64,000 nucleotides of DNA, from assembly GCA_022822905.1 (NCBI GenBank), contig JAJDYE010000018.1:1-64000 (forward strand). The letters are read 5' to 3'. Source of the stretch: Acidimicrobiia bacterium (lineage in GTDB: Bacteria; Actinomycetota; Acidimicrobiia; Acidimicrobiales; Bin134). A program made the position numbers and the translations under genes. Under the pieces are notes generated by a model. The model did not search any database, was not told where the DNA came from, and worked only from the letters and a program-made list of their open reading frames with translations. Each line of letters begins with the position of its first letter. Position 1 is the stretch's first letter. Positions 18,596-27,633 of this stretch are shown piece after piece.

Positions 18596-19779
18596 CTGCC
18601 CGGCGCAACGCTGCGTAGGCGTGAGATCACCGCGGACATGGCCAGGAATCCGATGGCGCTGGGGAGGGTGACGATGGCGATGGCGCTGCCCACCGAGAGA
18701 CGGGTGGCGGCCAGCGTGCCGACCAGCAGGGGCACAGTGAGGTTGGCAATGCGGAGGCCGCCGGTGAGCGCCCCGAGGCCGGCACCCGGTCGCCCGGGAT
18801 GCTGGGCCGCGGCGTCATAGAGGATCGGGCTCAAGTTGGCCACCCCCAGGCCGGCAATGGCGTATCCGATGAGGGTGAGATTCTGGCCGGGAGACAGGGT
18901 GGCGGCGGCCAACCCGACGCCGGTGAAGGCGATCGACATACTGAGGAGTCGCGTTGCCCCCAGTCGGGCGGCTATGAAGTCGCCGGAGAAGCGGCCCCCG
19001 GTCATCCCTGCGGCCACGGCTACATAGCCCAGGGCGGCCACGCCGGTGGTGGCCGCGAAGTCGTCGGTGAGCCGGAACGCAGCCCAGTCGATCGCGGTGG
19101 ACTCAAGGGCAATGGAGAAGAATCCGACCAGCAGAAATGCCGCCAGCACGGGCGAGATCCGCCGCCCTGCGGCCCGGCTCTCGTCCGTCGCGCCGGAAGC
19201 GTCGGCATCGGGGTGCTCGTCGACCCGGAGCAGGCCCCGGCTGGAGAGACCGAGGGCCATGAGGAGGATCGCCGCAGCGCATGCCAAGTGGGCGGAAACC
19301 GAGATGCCCGCGGCTGCGATTCGAGACGCGGAAACGCCACCGATCACGGTCCCCAGGCTCCACAGGCCGTGAAGGCGGGTCATGACCGGCGTGTGTCGCC
19401 GAGCGCTTAGCCACGACCCCTGCATGTTCATGGCCACGTCCATCAACACGTCGAAGGTTTGCAGGGCGATCAAGCCCACCAGCAGGACCAACGGGGTGCG
19501 GGCGATGCCGATGACCGGTAGCGACAGGGCGGTGAGCGTGCCGGCGGCCAGCATCACCCGCCGGGTTCCGAAGCGGCTGACGGCCGGACCCACCACCGCA
19601 CTTCCCACTAGGCCGCTGATCCCGGCGATGGACAAGAGCAAGCCGACTTCGGCCACGCTGATGTCCACGCGGTCTCGGATCTCGGGAAGCCGGGGGATGA
19701 ACGAGGCGAACAGCGCGCCGTTCACGAAGAACTGGACGGCGACCGCTCCCAGGGCCCGTTGGTCCGATGCGGTGAACAT
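18592..19779 (-). CDS. MFS transporter
   Basis: A 395-residue polytopic protein with about twelve hydrophobic helices and a short loop carrying RDRVDISVAEVGLL after helix 1. GTRRVMLAAGTLTAL contains the loop 2-3 basic residues typical of MFS carriers. A charged central loop (DEHPDADASGATDESRAAGR) separates the two six-helix halves. No substrate-specific motif is visible. It is divergent from the amidohydrolase gene starting at 19909; the 129 bp between them should hold both promoters. Substrate unknown. Confidence 0.8.
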   Translation of the reverse strand: MFTASDQRALGAVAVQFFVNGALFASFIPRLPEIRDRVDISVAEVGLLLSIAGISGLVGSAVVGPAVSRFGTRRVMLAAGTLTALSLPVIGIARTPLVLLVGLIALQTFDVLMDVAMNMQGSWLSARRHTPVMTRLHGLWSLGTVIGGVSASRIAAAGISVSAHLACAAAILLMALGLSSRGLLRVDEHPDADASGATDESRAAGRRISPVLAAFLLVGFFSIALESTAIDWAAFRLTDDFAATTGVAALGYVAVAAGMTGGRFSGDFIAARLGATRLLSMSIAFTGVGLAAATLSPGQNLTLIGYAIAGLGVANLSPILYDAAAQHPGRPGAGLGALTGGLRIANLTVPLLVGTLAATRLSVGSAIAIVTLPSAIGFLAMSAVISRLRSVAPGS

Positions 19780-19908
19780 AGGGAACGGGCAATAGTAGGT
19801 CTTGGTCGGTCCAGTGGGTGCGGCTCGCCGGCTGTTACCACCTGCCGCCCGGTTGTCCTACTCTTGGCAAACCAACTGACATCCAGGAGCAACCGAGGAG
19901 AGCCGGAC

Positions 19909-21123
19909 ATGCGGCATGGGTACAAGGTTTTTGACGCCGACGGGCACGTGGTGGAGCCCAAGAATCTGTGGGAGCGGTTCTTGGACCAGAAGTTCCAGCA
20001 CCGGGTGGGTTGGAAGGAAGTCCCCGGCCGGGAGGCGTTCCGCCCGGCCACCGTGGACGGCCGCTATACCCAGAGCCGGGTCACCATCTACGGCGACTTC
20101 ATGGAAGCGGTGAACTGGACCTACGACGTAATGCGAGAAAAATACGGCCAGGCCGTGGTGGACAACGGCTTCCCCGGCGACGCCGTGGCCCAGGCCATGC
20201 CGCTGGACGGCATGGATTTCATGGTGATCTACGGCCCCGGCTACGACCTTTGGTCCGATGGCATGGACCCCGAGCTCCAGGCCGGCATGTGCCGGGCCTA
20301 CAACCGCTGGGGCCAGGAGATGCGGGAAATGTCTGGGGGACGGGTCATCGCCTCGGGGCCGGTGGTTATGAACGACGTACACCGGGCGGTGGAGGAGATC
20401 CAGTACGCCTACGACCATCTGGGCACCCGGTGCTTCTTCGCTCGGCCCAACATGTTCAACCGCCGGATGTTGGGTGACCCCTACTACGACCCCATGTACG
20501 AGCTGCTCCAAGACCTGGACTGCGCCTTCGCCACCCACGACTTCATGGGCCACAACGGGTCGTCGGCTGGCGCCGACCGGTTTGAGACGTTCACCGAGTG
20601 GCACACCGTCTGCCACCCCCACGAGGCCCAGATGGCCATGCTGTCGATGATCTGCAACGGGGTCTTCGAGCGGTTCCCCCGGCTGCGGGTGGCCTATATG
20701 GAGGCCAATTGCGCCTGGCTGCCGTGGTGGCTGTGGCGCATGGAGGAGCACATCGAGCTGTCGGGCGATTACGAGAAGCCGGGGCTCACCAAGTCGCCCC
20801 AGCAGTACTTCCAGGACAACTGCTTCATCTCGGTGGAGCCCGACGAGTACCTCGTGTACCACGTGATCGAGGAGTTGGGCGACGACAAGATCGTGTGGGA
20901 GAGCGACTACCCCCATCCCGACTCCAAGTACCCGGAGGCGGTGCAGTCGTTCTTGGACCTGCCCAAGATCTCAGACGAGTCCAAGCGCAAGATCCTGTGG
21001 GACAACTCCCTCGACCTGTACCGGTTCCCCGAGGGCTACCTGCCCGACGAGTTCATCGAGGCCACCACTTACGAGTACGACCCCTCAACGTACGTGCCCA
21101 AGGTGCCTGCGGGAGTGGGCTGA
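19909..21123 (+). CDS. Amidohydrolase-family metal-dependent hydrolase (PF04909 type)
   Basis: A 404-residue TIM-barrel protein. The N-terminal metal motif is DADGHVVEP. Histidines follow in CAFATHDFMGHNG, and the late barrel Asp is in WESDYPHPDSKYPEA. This group includes decarboxylases (ACMSD, gamma-resorcylate) and C-C hydrolases as well as lactonases, so the reaction is uncertain. ATG 19909 is chosen because an AGGAG site precedes it and conserved sequence begins there, although the frame is open from 19759. The cupin gene follows after 3 bp, so the two are surely co-translated. Confidence 0.85.
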   Translation: MRHGYKVFDADGHVVEPKNLWERFLDQKFQHRVGWKEVPGREAFRPATVDGRYTQSRVTIYGDFMEAVNWTYDVMREKYGQAVVDNGFPGDAVAQAMPLDGMDFMVIYGPGYDLWSDGMDPELQAGMCRAYNRWGQEMREMSGGRVIASGPVVMNDVHRAVEEIQYAYDHLGTRCFFARPNMFNRRMLGDPYYDPMYELLQDLDCAFATHDFMGHNGSSAGADRFETFTEWHTVCHPHEAQMAMLSMICNGVFERFPRLRVAYMEANCAWLPWWLWRMEEHIELSGDYEKPGLTKSPQQYFQDNCFISVEPDEYLVYHVIEELGDDKIVWESDYPHPDSKYPEAVQSFLDLPKISDESKRKILWDNSLDLYRFPEGYLPDEFIEATTYEYDPSTYVPKVPAGVG

Positions 21124-21126
21124 GCA

Positions 21127-21621
21127 GTGGCATCTCCCCATGAAATTCCCGGCGTGGAGCCCATCTTTCGCCATCTCGACGACGAGGACTTGAAGACCCA
21201 GCAGGTTCGCACCCAGATGCACCCCGACGGGCAGAAGTCAGTGTGGGAGAAGTGGTTCACCTTCGGCAGCCACGGCAAGCAATACCTGTCGATGTGGGCC
21301 CGCTGGGACCCGGGCATGATCGTGCATCGCCACGGTCACCACTCCCCGCAGGTGATGTACGTGCTGAGCGGTGATCTCATGTGCGGCGACGTCCACTGCC
21401 CCGCCGGCACCCACATAGAACTGCCCCACGGCGCGGCGTTGGGCCCCCTCATCGCCGGACCGGACGGCGTAGAGCTGTTTGAGGTGATGATGGGCGACGC
21501 CGCCTCCTGGGCCGCCGACCCCGAGGGCTTCGAAGCCCTTCTGGCCAGCAGAGACATCACCAAACTCCCCGACCCCCCCATAGACCTCCCCGAAGACTTC
21601 GAAGACCGCCGCCACCAATAG
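21127..21621 (+). CDS. Cupin-domain protein
   Basis: A 164-residue single-cupin protein. The first cupin motif reads WDPGMIVHRHGHHSPQVMYV (His, His and Glu-position variant) and is followed by LSGDLMCGDVHCPAGTHIEL and PHGAALGPL as the second motif, with a C-terminal helical tail. Metal-binding histidines are present in motif 1 (HRHGHH); the usual Glu is replaced. It starts at GTG 21127, 3 bp after the amidohydrolase stop, and probably works on the same substrate or senses it. Confidence 0.8.
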   Translation: MASPHEIPGVEPIFRHLDDEDLKTQQVRTQMHPDGQKSVWEKWFTFGSHGKQYLSMWARWDPGMIVHRHGHHSPQVMYVLSGDLMCGDVHCPAGTHIELPHGAALGPLIAGPDGVELFEVMMGDAASWAADPEGFEALLASRDITKLPDPPIDLPEDFEDRRHQ

Positions 21622-21660
21622 CGCCGCGGCCGGCGGGATTCAGCCCGAGGGGGGCTTGGG

Positions 21661-22779
21661 TTAGTTGTATTTGTAGACGCGGGCGGCGTTGGCGTAGAGG
21701 ACTTTTTCTTTGTCGGGGTCGGTCATGTTTTGGACGAGATCGGCGATGATCTTGCGGCTGTCGGGCCACAGGGTCACCGAGTGGGGGTAGTCGGACGACC
21801 ACATGGACATGTTCACCAGGGTCTGGTTGCCGCCGGCCATCTGCATGTGGCCGTTGTGGTCGTCGAGGCCGGTGACGAACACGTTGGTGCCCAGGTAGCT
21901 GCTGGGCTCGCGCTCCATGGGAGAGTCGGACCAGGCCGACTGGGTGTGGTACTCGTCGTCCATGGTCTGGTACCAGAACGGCACCCAGCCGTAGTTCACC
22001 TCCGCGGCCACCACCTTGAGGTTGGGATGGCGGTCGAAGATGCCGGCGAAGATCATGTAGGTGAGCGGGCGCACCGCGCTGAAGAATCGGTTGACGATGC
22101 CGGGCACCGACACGTTCTGCTCCACCAGCTCGTCCCAGTCGGAGTCGGGCGGCTTGCCGCCGAAGGTGCGGTGGAAGGTGACCGGCACGTCGAGGTCTGA
22201 GCACGCCTTCCACAGCGGCTCGTAGTACGAGTCGTTGTAGGGGCGGGAGGGCATGCCGGGGATGAACAGCCCCTTGGCCCCCATCTCCATCACCCGGTCG
22301 ACCTCGGCCAGGGTGACGTCCATGCCGTCCTCGGTGGGCAGCATGGGCAGGCCTCGCAGCCGGTCGGGGGCCGCGCCCTGGAACTCGTCGAGCACCCAGT
22401 CGTTGTAGCTCCGCATGCAGGCCACCGCCAGGCCCCGGTCGGGCTCCAGGTAGGTGAAGATGGAGTTGGCCGGATACACCACGGAGCCCCACACCCCGTC
22501 GATGTCCATGTCGGCGCAGTGGGCGGTGCCGTCGTAGTTGCCCGGCATGATCTCCTCGAACTTCATGCCCGAGAGCTTGTAGTCCTCCTTGGCCACTCCG
22601 GCCATGGCCTCGATGCCGAAGCTGCGCTTGGGCGGCCCGCCGTCGAACGACCATCCGTCGCCCCCGTCGGGAGCGGGCATCATGCGGGGAATGCGGTCCT
22701 TGTATTCCTCGGGCACCCGCTCGAACACGTGGGGTGGCTCGTTGATGTGGCAATCGGCCGAGATGACTTTCACGGCCAA
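21661..22779 (-). CDS. Amidohydrolase-family metal-dependent hydrolase (PF04909 type)
   Basis: A 372-residue TIM-barrel hydrolase beginning KVISADCHINEPPHVFE. A mid-barrel His is in VTFHRTFGG and the late Asp in MWSSDYPHSVTLWPDS. It is clearly related to the 19909 and 31552 genes but divergent, so these are separate paralogues rather than a recent duplication. It is transcribed towards the cupin gene (convergent), and its start faces the ligase operon at 22908. Such enzymes act in degradation of aromatic or cyclic acids; the substrate is not inferable. Confidence 0.85.
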   Translation of the reverse strand: MAVKVISADCHINEPPHVFERVPEEYKDRIPRMMPAPDGGDGWSFDGGPPKRSFGIEAMAGVAKEDYKLSGMKFEEIMPGNYDGTAHCADMDIDGVWGSVVYPANSIFTYLEPDRGLAVACMRSYNDWVLDEFQGAAPDRLRGLPMLPTEDGMDVTLAEVDRVMEMGAKGLFIPGMPSRPYNDSYYEPLWKACSDLDVPVTFHRTFGGKPPDSDWDELVEQNVSVPGIVNRFFSAVRPLTYMIFAGIFDRHPNLKVVAAEVNYGWVPFWYQTMDDEYHTQSAWSDSPMEREPSSYLGTNVFVTGLDDHNGHMQMAGGNQTLVNMSMWSSDYPHSVTLWPDSRKIIADLVQNMTDPDKEKVLYANAARVYKYN

Positions 22780-22866
22780 AACGCTAGTTGGCGGCTGCGG
22801 TTTCGTGCAGGGGTGGGGTTGGCCGTCTGTCGTTGCTGGCTCCGGCGCGGGTACCGTGGCTGGTCT

Positions 22867-22911
22867 ATGAGCACGGGAGGTGGCTCTCCGAGGGCGGGGA
22901 TGCGGCTATGA
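22867..22911 (+). CDS. Possible 14-codon leader peptide coupled to the PaaK-like ligase
   Basis: ATG 22867 opens a 14-codon frame (MSTGGGSPRAGMRL) whose TGA overlaps the ligase ATG as ATGA. The leader start and the ligase start share a 13-bp direct repeat (CTATGAGCACGGG at 22865 and 22906), so both begin Met-Ser-Thr-Gly. This looks like a duplicated start region that may couple translation. It may be accidental. Confidence 0.3.
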   Translation: MSTGGGSPRAGMRL

Positions 22912-24302
22912 GCACGGGGATGCGCCGTCCGCACGAGTTGGACTATGAGGCCATGCAGCGCCTGTTCCCGCCCCCGCCGGAGTACTTCGAGACCACCTTT
23001 TTCGAGGATCCCGACACCATCGCCCGCAAGCAGTTTCTGCGCCTCCAAGACCGGGCCCATCGGGCCTGGCAGGTGCCGTTCTTCCGCAAGCGGTGGGAGG
23101 CAGCCGGCTTCCACCCCGACCAGCTCCAGACCCTCGACGACCTGTGGAAGGCCCCGGCCTACACCGTGGACGACATCCGGGCGTCCATCAACGAGAACCC
23201 CCCGCTGGGCGACTACCAGAGCATCGGCCTGGAAGACGCCCGCAACGAGCCCATGCGTCTGTACGTGTCGGGGGGGACCACTGGGCGGTCCCGGCCCACC
23301 CTCTATACGGCCTGGGACAGGGAGGTGGGGGCTATCACCATGGCCCGGGCGCTGTACGCCGAGGGGATCCGCCCCGGCGACGTAGTGATCAACGCCTGGG
23401 CTTACTCCACCCACAACGGGGCCCACGCCTTCGACGAGGCGCTGTACCGCTGGCTCAACTGCGTGGTTCTCACCACCGGCACCGGAAACGTGACCTCCAC
23501 CCGCAAGCAGGTGGAGTTGGCGCATGAGTACGGGGCGGCGGCCATCTTGACCACCGGCGACTACATGCTGAAGATGGCCGAGACCGCGGTGGAGATGGGC
23601 CTCGACCCCAAGACTGACTTCAACATCCGGGCCCTGCCCGGCGGCCACATCGGCGACGCCGAGCGGGTCAAGGAGGTGTGGGGGGTGACCCCGGCCCAGC
23701 CCTACGGGTTCCACGAGGTGCAGAACGTGTCTATCGAGTGCCCGCTGCGCAACGGCCAACTCCACATCTTCGAGGACTGCTTCGTGGTGCAGGTTGTGGA
23801 CGTGGAAACCGGCGAGCAAGTGCCCGACGGCACCCAGGGGGCGCTGGTGATCACCGAGATCTACAAGACCGGCTCGCCCCAATTCCGCTACAACATCATG
23901 GACCTGTCGTTCCTCTATCCGCCGGGCCAGTGCGAGTGCGGCTCATGGCTGCGGCGGATGGGGCCGTTCGCCGGGCGGGGCGACAACATGGTCAAGCTGC
24001 GGGGCGTCAACGTGTGGCCTGAGGCCATCGGCGACGTGATCAGCGACGTGGCCGGGGTGACCGAGGACTTCTTCTGCCGGGCGGTTCGGACCGGCAACCG
24101 CGACGAGATGATCGTGATGGTGGCCAGCGACGCCTCGCCTGATGAGTTCGGCACGGTGGCCGAGCAGGTGGAGGACCGGATCAAGGAGGTCATGAGTGTG
24201 CGGATGACCGCCGAGGTGGTGCGTCCCGGCGAGTTGGACGAGCGCACCGGCATGGCCTCCGGCGCGGCCAAGCTGGTGCGGTTCAAGGACGAGCGGCCAT
24301 GA
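22908..24302 (+). CDS. Phenylacetate-CoA ligase-like AMP-forming acyl-CoA ligase
   Basis: A 464-residue adenylate-forming enzyme of the PaaK group, activating an (aryl) carboxylic acid with ATP and CoA. The AMP/phosphate loop is YVSGGTTGRSRPTLYT, the adenine motif is QPYGFHEVQN, and the C-terminal hinge region reads MVKLRGVNVWPEAIGDVI, typical of PaaK-like proteins. The N-terminus (RKQFLRLQDRAHRAW) matches the PaaK helical entry. The start is ATG 22908; the longer frame from 22788 lacks similarity. The next gene overlaps by 4 bp (ATGA), so the ligase, the amidohydrolase-like gene and the ADP-forming ligase form one operon. Confidence 0.88.
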   Translation: MSTGMRRPHELDYEAMQRLFPPPPEYFETTFFEDPDTIARKQFLRLQDRAHRAWQVPFFRKRWEAAGFHPDQLQTLDDLWKAPAYTVDDIRASINENPPLGDYQSIGLEDARNEPMRLYVSGGTTGRSRPTLYTAWDREVGAITMARALYAEGIRPGDVVINAWAYSTHNGAHAFDEALYRWLNCVVLTTGTGNVTSTRKQVELAHEYGAAAILTTGDYMLKMAETAVEMGLDPKTDFNIRALPGGHIGDAERVKEVWGVTPAQPYGFHEVQNVSIECPLRNGQLHIFEDCFVVQVVDVETGEQVPDGTQGALVITEIYKTGSPQFRYNIMDLSFLYPPGQCECGSWLRRMGPFAGRGDNMVKLRGVNVWPEAIGDVISDVAGVTEDFFCRAVRTGNRDEMIVMVASDASPDEFGTVAEQVEDRIKEVMSVRMTAEVVRPGELDERTGMASGAAKLVRFKDERP

Positions 24303-25171
24303 GCGTTGCCGCGCCGGCCAATGGCGCCATCGACTACTGGTGCAACCGGTTCTTCCCCGAGCAGGCCGACGTGTGGAACGCGGCCTTGGAGGCCACCGGC
24401 ATCGCCGTGAAGGTCCGCACCGACGACACCGACTCCTTCTGCGACGCCGACACCATGGTGGCTCGCATGGACGAGCTGGGTATCGCTGCGGTGATATTGC
24501 CTGTCGCCCATCGGCCCACCCATCCCGAGGCCACCGACTTCGAGCTGGTGGCCGCCCGGCCCGACGACCTCGACCGGCTGGCCAAAGACCACCCCGGTCG
24601 GTTCTTCGGCCAGTGGTCGGTTGATCCTCGCATCGGCATGGCCGGGGTGGAAGAGGCCGCCGCCATGCTGGAGCGGCCGTGGTGCGTGGGCCTGCACACC
24701 CACACCCACAGCTTCGACCGCCGCTTCGACCACGCCGACTACTACCCGTACTACGCCCTGTGCGCGGCCCACGACGTGCCCTTCGTGATGCAGGCCGGCA
24801 CCTCGGGCGGGCTCATGCCCAGCGAATGCGGGGTGCCTATCAGCATCGACCGACCCGCCCTCTACTTCCCTGATGTGCGCTTCGTGCTGTCGCACACCGG
24901 CTGGCCGTGGGTGGCCGAGTGCATCGCCATGGCCCTCAAGTTCCCCAACGTGTACCTGGGCACGTCGGTGTATCCGCCCCGCCACTGGTCGGACGAGCTG
25001 GTGGCGTTCATGAACGGCGCCGGGCGGCGTAAGTGCCTGTGGGGCACCGGCTTCCCCACCGTGGGCCACCGTCACGGCTTGGGCCAGCTTGGGGAAGTGG
25101 AACTGAGCGACGAGGCCCGGGTCAACCTGCTCAGCGGAACGGCCCGCCAGGTATTCACCCGCCTCGGATGA
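24299..25171 (+). CDS. Amidohydrolase-like protein lacking usual metal ligands
   Basis: A 290-residue TIM-barrel protein with the PF04909 outline: an N-terminal strand (AIDYWCNRFF), a barrel His region (CVGLHTHTHSFDRR), FVLSHTGWPWVAECI, and a late strand KCLWGTGFPTVGH. The first strand lacks the usual H-x-H or D-x-D-x-H, having W-C-N instead. The late Asp found in the other three paralogues (SDYPH, SDHPH) is replaced by Gly-Thr-Gly-Phe. It may bind metal differently, rely on other residues, or serve as a non-catalytic partner. It overlaps the ligase upstream and the CoA ligase downstream by 4 bp each. Confidence 0.75.
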   Translation: MSVAAPANGAIDYWCNRFFPEQADVWNAALEATGIAVKVRTDDTDSFCDADTMVARMDELGIAAVILPVAHRPTHPEATDFELVAARPDDLDRLAKDHPGRFFGQWSVDPRIGMAGVEEAAAMLERPWCVGLHTHTHSFDRRFDHADYYPYYALCAAHDVPFVMQAGTSGGLMPSECGVPISIDRPALYFPDVRFVLSHTGWPWVAECIAMALKFPNVYLGTSVYPPRHWSDELVAFMNGAGRRKCLWGTGFPTVGHRHGLGQLGEVELSDEARVNLLSGTARQVFTRLG

Positions 25172-27300
25172 CCGTTCCCGAACCCGAGGTCAAGGCCTTG
25201 CTGGCAGTGGCGGGGATAGCGGTTCCTAAGGGGGTCAGCGTGGTTTTCGCCGACGCGGTGGCCGACCCATCGGTGCTGGCTGCGGCCGCGGAAGCTGAAG
25301 GACTAGCCGGGCCGCTGGTGCTCAAGGGTTGGGGCAGCGGGCTTGTCCACAAATCGGACGTGGGGGCGGTGCGTCTGGGGCTGGCCCCCTTTGAACTGGA
25401 CTACGAGGCCTCGACGATGGCTGCGGAGGCCGCGGCGGCAGGTGTCCGCCTCGAAGGGTTCCTGATCGAAGAGCAAGCCGAGGCTGGGGTGGAGCTTCTG
25501 GTCGGGGTGGTGGACCGGCCCCCGTTCGGCCCAGTGGCCGCCCTTGGGCTGGGTGGCACGCTTACGGAGGTGCTCGACGAGGTTGTCCTGCGGCTGGCCC
25601 CCATCTCTCGAGCCGACGCCGAGGAGATGGTGCGGGGTTTCAAGGGAGCGGAACTGCTGGGCGGGTTTCGGGGCGCTCCACCTGTAGACGTTGAATCGCT
25701 GATCGAGCTGCTGCTGGCGGTTGCCGGACCCGGTGGAGTGGCCGAACAGCTGGGCCAGCGCCTGTTGGAGCTGGAGTGCAACCCGGTTATTGCCACGCCC
25801 GATGGCGCCATCGCCGTGGATGCCCGGCTCATCAGCCGGGAAGCACCGGACAAGACGCGCCCTGAACCGCCCCTCACCGACTTTGGGCCGCTGTTCGCCC
25901 CCCGGGGCATCGCGGTGGCCGGGGCCTCCACCAGCCGGCCCGGCTTCGGCAACACCTTTCTCACTGCCTACAAGGAGCTGGGCTGGGGGCCCGGCACGCT
26001 GTGGGCTGTACACCCCAAGGCAACCGAGATCGACGGCGTGCCCGCGGTGACTACGGTGGCCGATATCGATGGCGACGTGGACTACGTGGTCGGTGCTGTG
26101 CCCGCCGCCGCCTGCGCCGATCTGGTGAGGGGAGCGGCAGGCAAGGCCAAGTTCGTTCACGTCATCAGCGGCGGATTCCGAGAAGCCAGCGGGGAGGGCA
26201 CCGATCTGGAAGACGCGCTGGGCGCAGTGGCCCGGGAATCGGGAGTGCGGGTGCTGGGTCCCAACTGCTTGGGGGCCTATAGTCCGGCCGGTCGTCAGAC
26301 GTTCTTGCGCAACGCCCCCACTGAGGTTGGCCGAGTGTCCATGATCTCCCAAAGCGGCGGGCTGGCCGGCGACATGGTGAAGGGCGGGGCGATCCGAGGT
26401 ATCCGCTTGTCCAAGCTGTGCACAGTGGGCAACAGCGTCGACGTCACCCCCGGCGAGCTGCTGGTCTGGCTGGTGGACGACCACGACACCGCCATCATCG
26501 GCATGTACCTGGAAGATCCCCGTGACGGTCGCCGGCTCACCGACGCCCTCCATGCCGCCAAGGGCCGCAAGCCGGTGGTAATGCTGGTGGGGGGCCGCAC
26601 CGCTCAGGGCGGGGGAGCGGCGGTGTCGCACACTGGGGCCCTAGTGGCTGACCACCGGATCTGGAACGCCATCGGCGCGTCCACCGGGGCCAGCATCGTG
26701 AGCACCATCGAGGATCTACTCGCCGCGATCGCCTACCTCCAGCGCTGGGTAGACGCCGACATCGGTGGTGACCTCGACACCCTGGTACTGGGAGTTGGAG
26801 GGGGCGCCTCGGTGCTGGGGGCCGATGCCGCCGACCAGGCCGGCTTGATCACCACCCCCGTGAGCGATCAGGGCCAGCAGGCCGTGCGGGACCTGGGCTA
26901 TGGGGTGGGCACCAGCATCCGCAACCCCATCGAGATCGGCTTCGGCCCGGTCTCGGAGCCCGATGTGCTGGTGCAGGCCCTCGACCCCATCTTGGAGGTC
27001 CAGCCCTATCCCGATGTGGTGGTCCACACCAACGTGCAGGCTTTCTACAGCTACGCCGGCGACGGCATCGAGCGCCTGTTCCCCATCATCGAAACCACCT
27101 CCGCCCGCAATTGGCCCCACTCCCGCCTGTCCCTTGTGCTCCGCAACCTCGACTGCGCCCCGCCCGAAACCGCCGCCCGCATCCAGCAAACCTGCCTAAA
27201 CGCCAACCTCCCCACCTTCACCCGCTTCGCTGAAGCAATGACCGCCGTAGCCGCCGCCAAACGCCACGCCCGCAACCAGTCGAAATCGTTAAGCGGTTAA
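25168..27300 (+). CDS. ADP-forming acyl-CoA ligase (fused subunits, ATP-grasp first)
   Basis: A 710-residue NDP-forming acyl-CoA synthetase, which interconverts acyl-CoA, ADP and phosphate with acid, ATP and CoA. The N-terminal ~220 residues are an ATP-grasp (beta-subunit-like) domain with VLKGWGSGLVHKSDVGAV and LECNPVI. They are followed by a CoA-binding Rossmann domain (FAPRGIAVAGASTSRPGFGN, then VLGPNCLGAYSP) and a ligase-CoA domain with the phosphohistidine motif AAVSHTGALVADH. Many fused homologues have the alpha-like part first, so the order here is permuted. The start overlaps the amidohydrolase-like stop (ATGA). Confidence 0.85.
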   Translation: MTVPEPEVKALLAVAGIAVPKGVSVVFADAVADPSVLAAAAEAEGLAGPLVLKGWGSGLVHKSDVGAVRLGLAPFELDYEASTMAAEAAAAGVRLEGFLIEEQAEAGVELLVGVVDRPPFGPVAALGLGGTLTEVLDEVVLRLAPISRADAEEMVRGFKGAELLGGFRGAPPVDVESLIELLLAVAGPGGVAEQLGQRLLELECNPVIATPDGAIAVDARLISREAPDKTRPEPPLTDFGPLFAPRGIAVAGASTSRPGFGNTFLTAYKELGWGPGTLWAVHPKATEIDGVPAVTTVADIDGDVDYVVGAVPAAACADLVRGAAGKAKFVHVISGGFREASGEGTDLEDALGAVARESGVRVLGPNCLGAYSPAGRQTFLRNAPTEVGRVSMISQSGGLAGDMVKGGAIRGIRLSKLCTVGNSVDVTPGELLVWLVDDHDTAIIGMYLEDPRDGRRLTDALHAAKGRKPVVMLVGGRTAQGGGAAVSHTGALVADHRIWNAIGASTGASIVSTIEDLLAAIAYLQRWVDADIGGDLDTLVLGVGGGASVLGADAADQAGLITTPVSDQGQQAVRDLGYGVGTSIRNPIEIGFGPVSEPDVLVQALDPILEVQPYPDVVVHTNVQAFYSYAGDGIERLFPIIETTSARNWPHSRLSLVLRNLDCAPPETAARIQQTCLNANLPTFTRFAEAMTAVAAAKRHARNQSKSLSG

Positions 27301-27633
27301 GGCGACTGTCGCATCTGCTTTGCCTGTCTAGCCCTATCTGGACTCTCCTGAAGGGGCATTTTCTCAACTGGAACCAAATGTTTCGGCTTCATATGCACAA
27401 GTGGCGAAGGCCGAACATCTAGGATTTGTTCTTCCGGGGGACACATCATTGCATCGGGGAGTGTGGTGGAACGCACGGTGCTTCGTAGAGGGATGTCACA
27501 GGTAGTTCCTCAAAGCGCAGAAGTGAATGTGGAGTGTCTGAGAAAGCGACTCATGGATTGGCATACGATGCCAAGAGAGATATATGGTGAATTACTAAAA
27601 TTTATTCAACCTAATGGTAAAGGAATATATAGG
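27301..27633. other. Gene-free, AT-richer stretch before ridA
   Basis: No conserved coding sequence is seen. The ridA frame stays open back to a GTG at 27463, but the added residues do not resemble RidA proteins. The last ~60 bases are AT-rich and end in the ridA ribosome site. Probably the ridA promoter plus relic sequence. Confidence 0.5.

Noticed and set aside
27463-27633. Longer RidA with 57 extra N-terminal residues
   Set aside because: The extension does not look like RidA and lacks a ribosome site; ATG 27634 has AAAGGA at good spacing.
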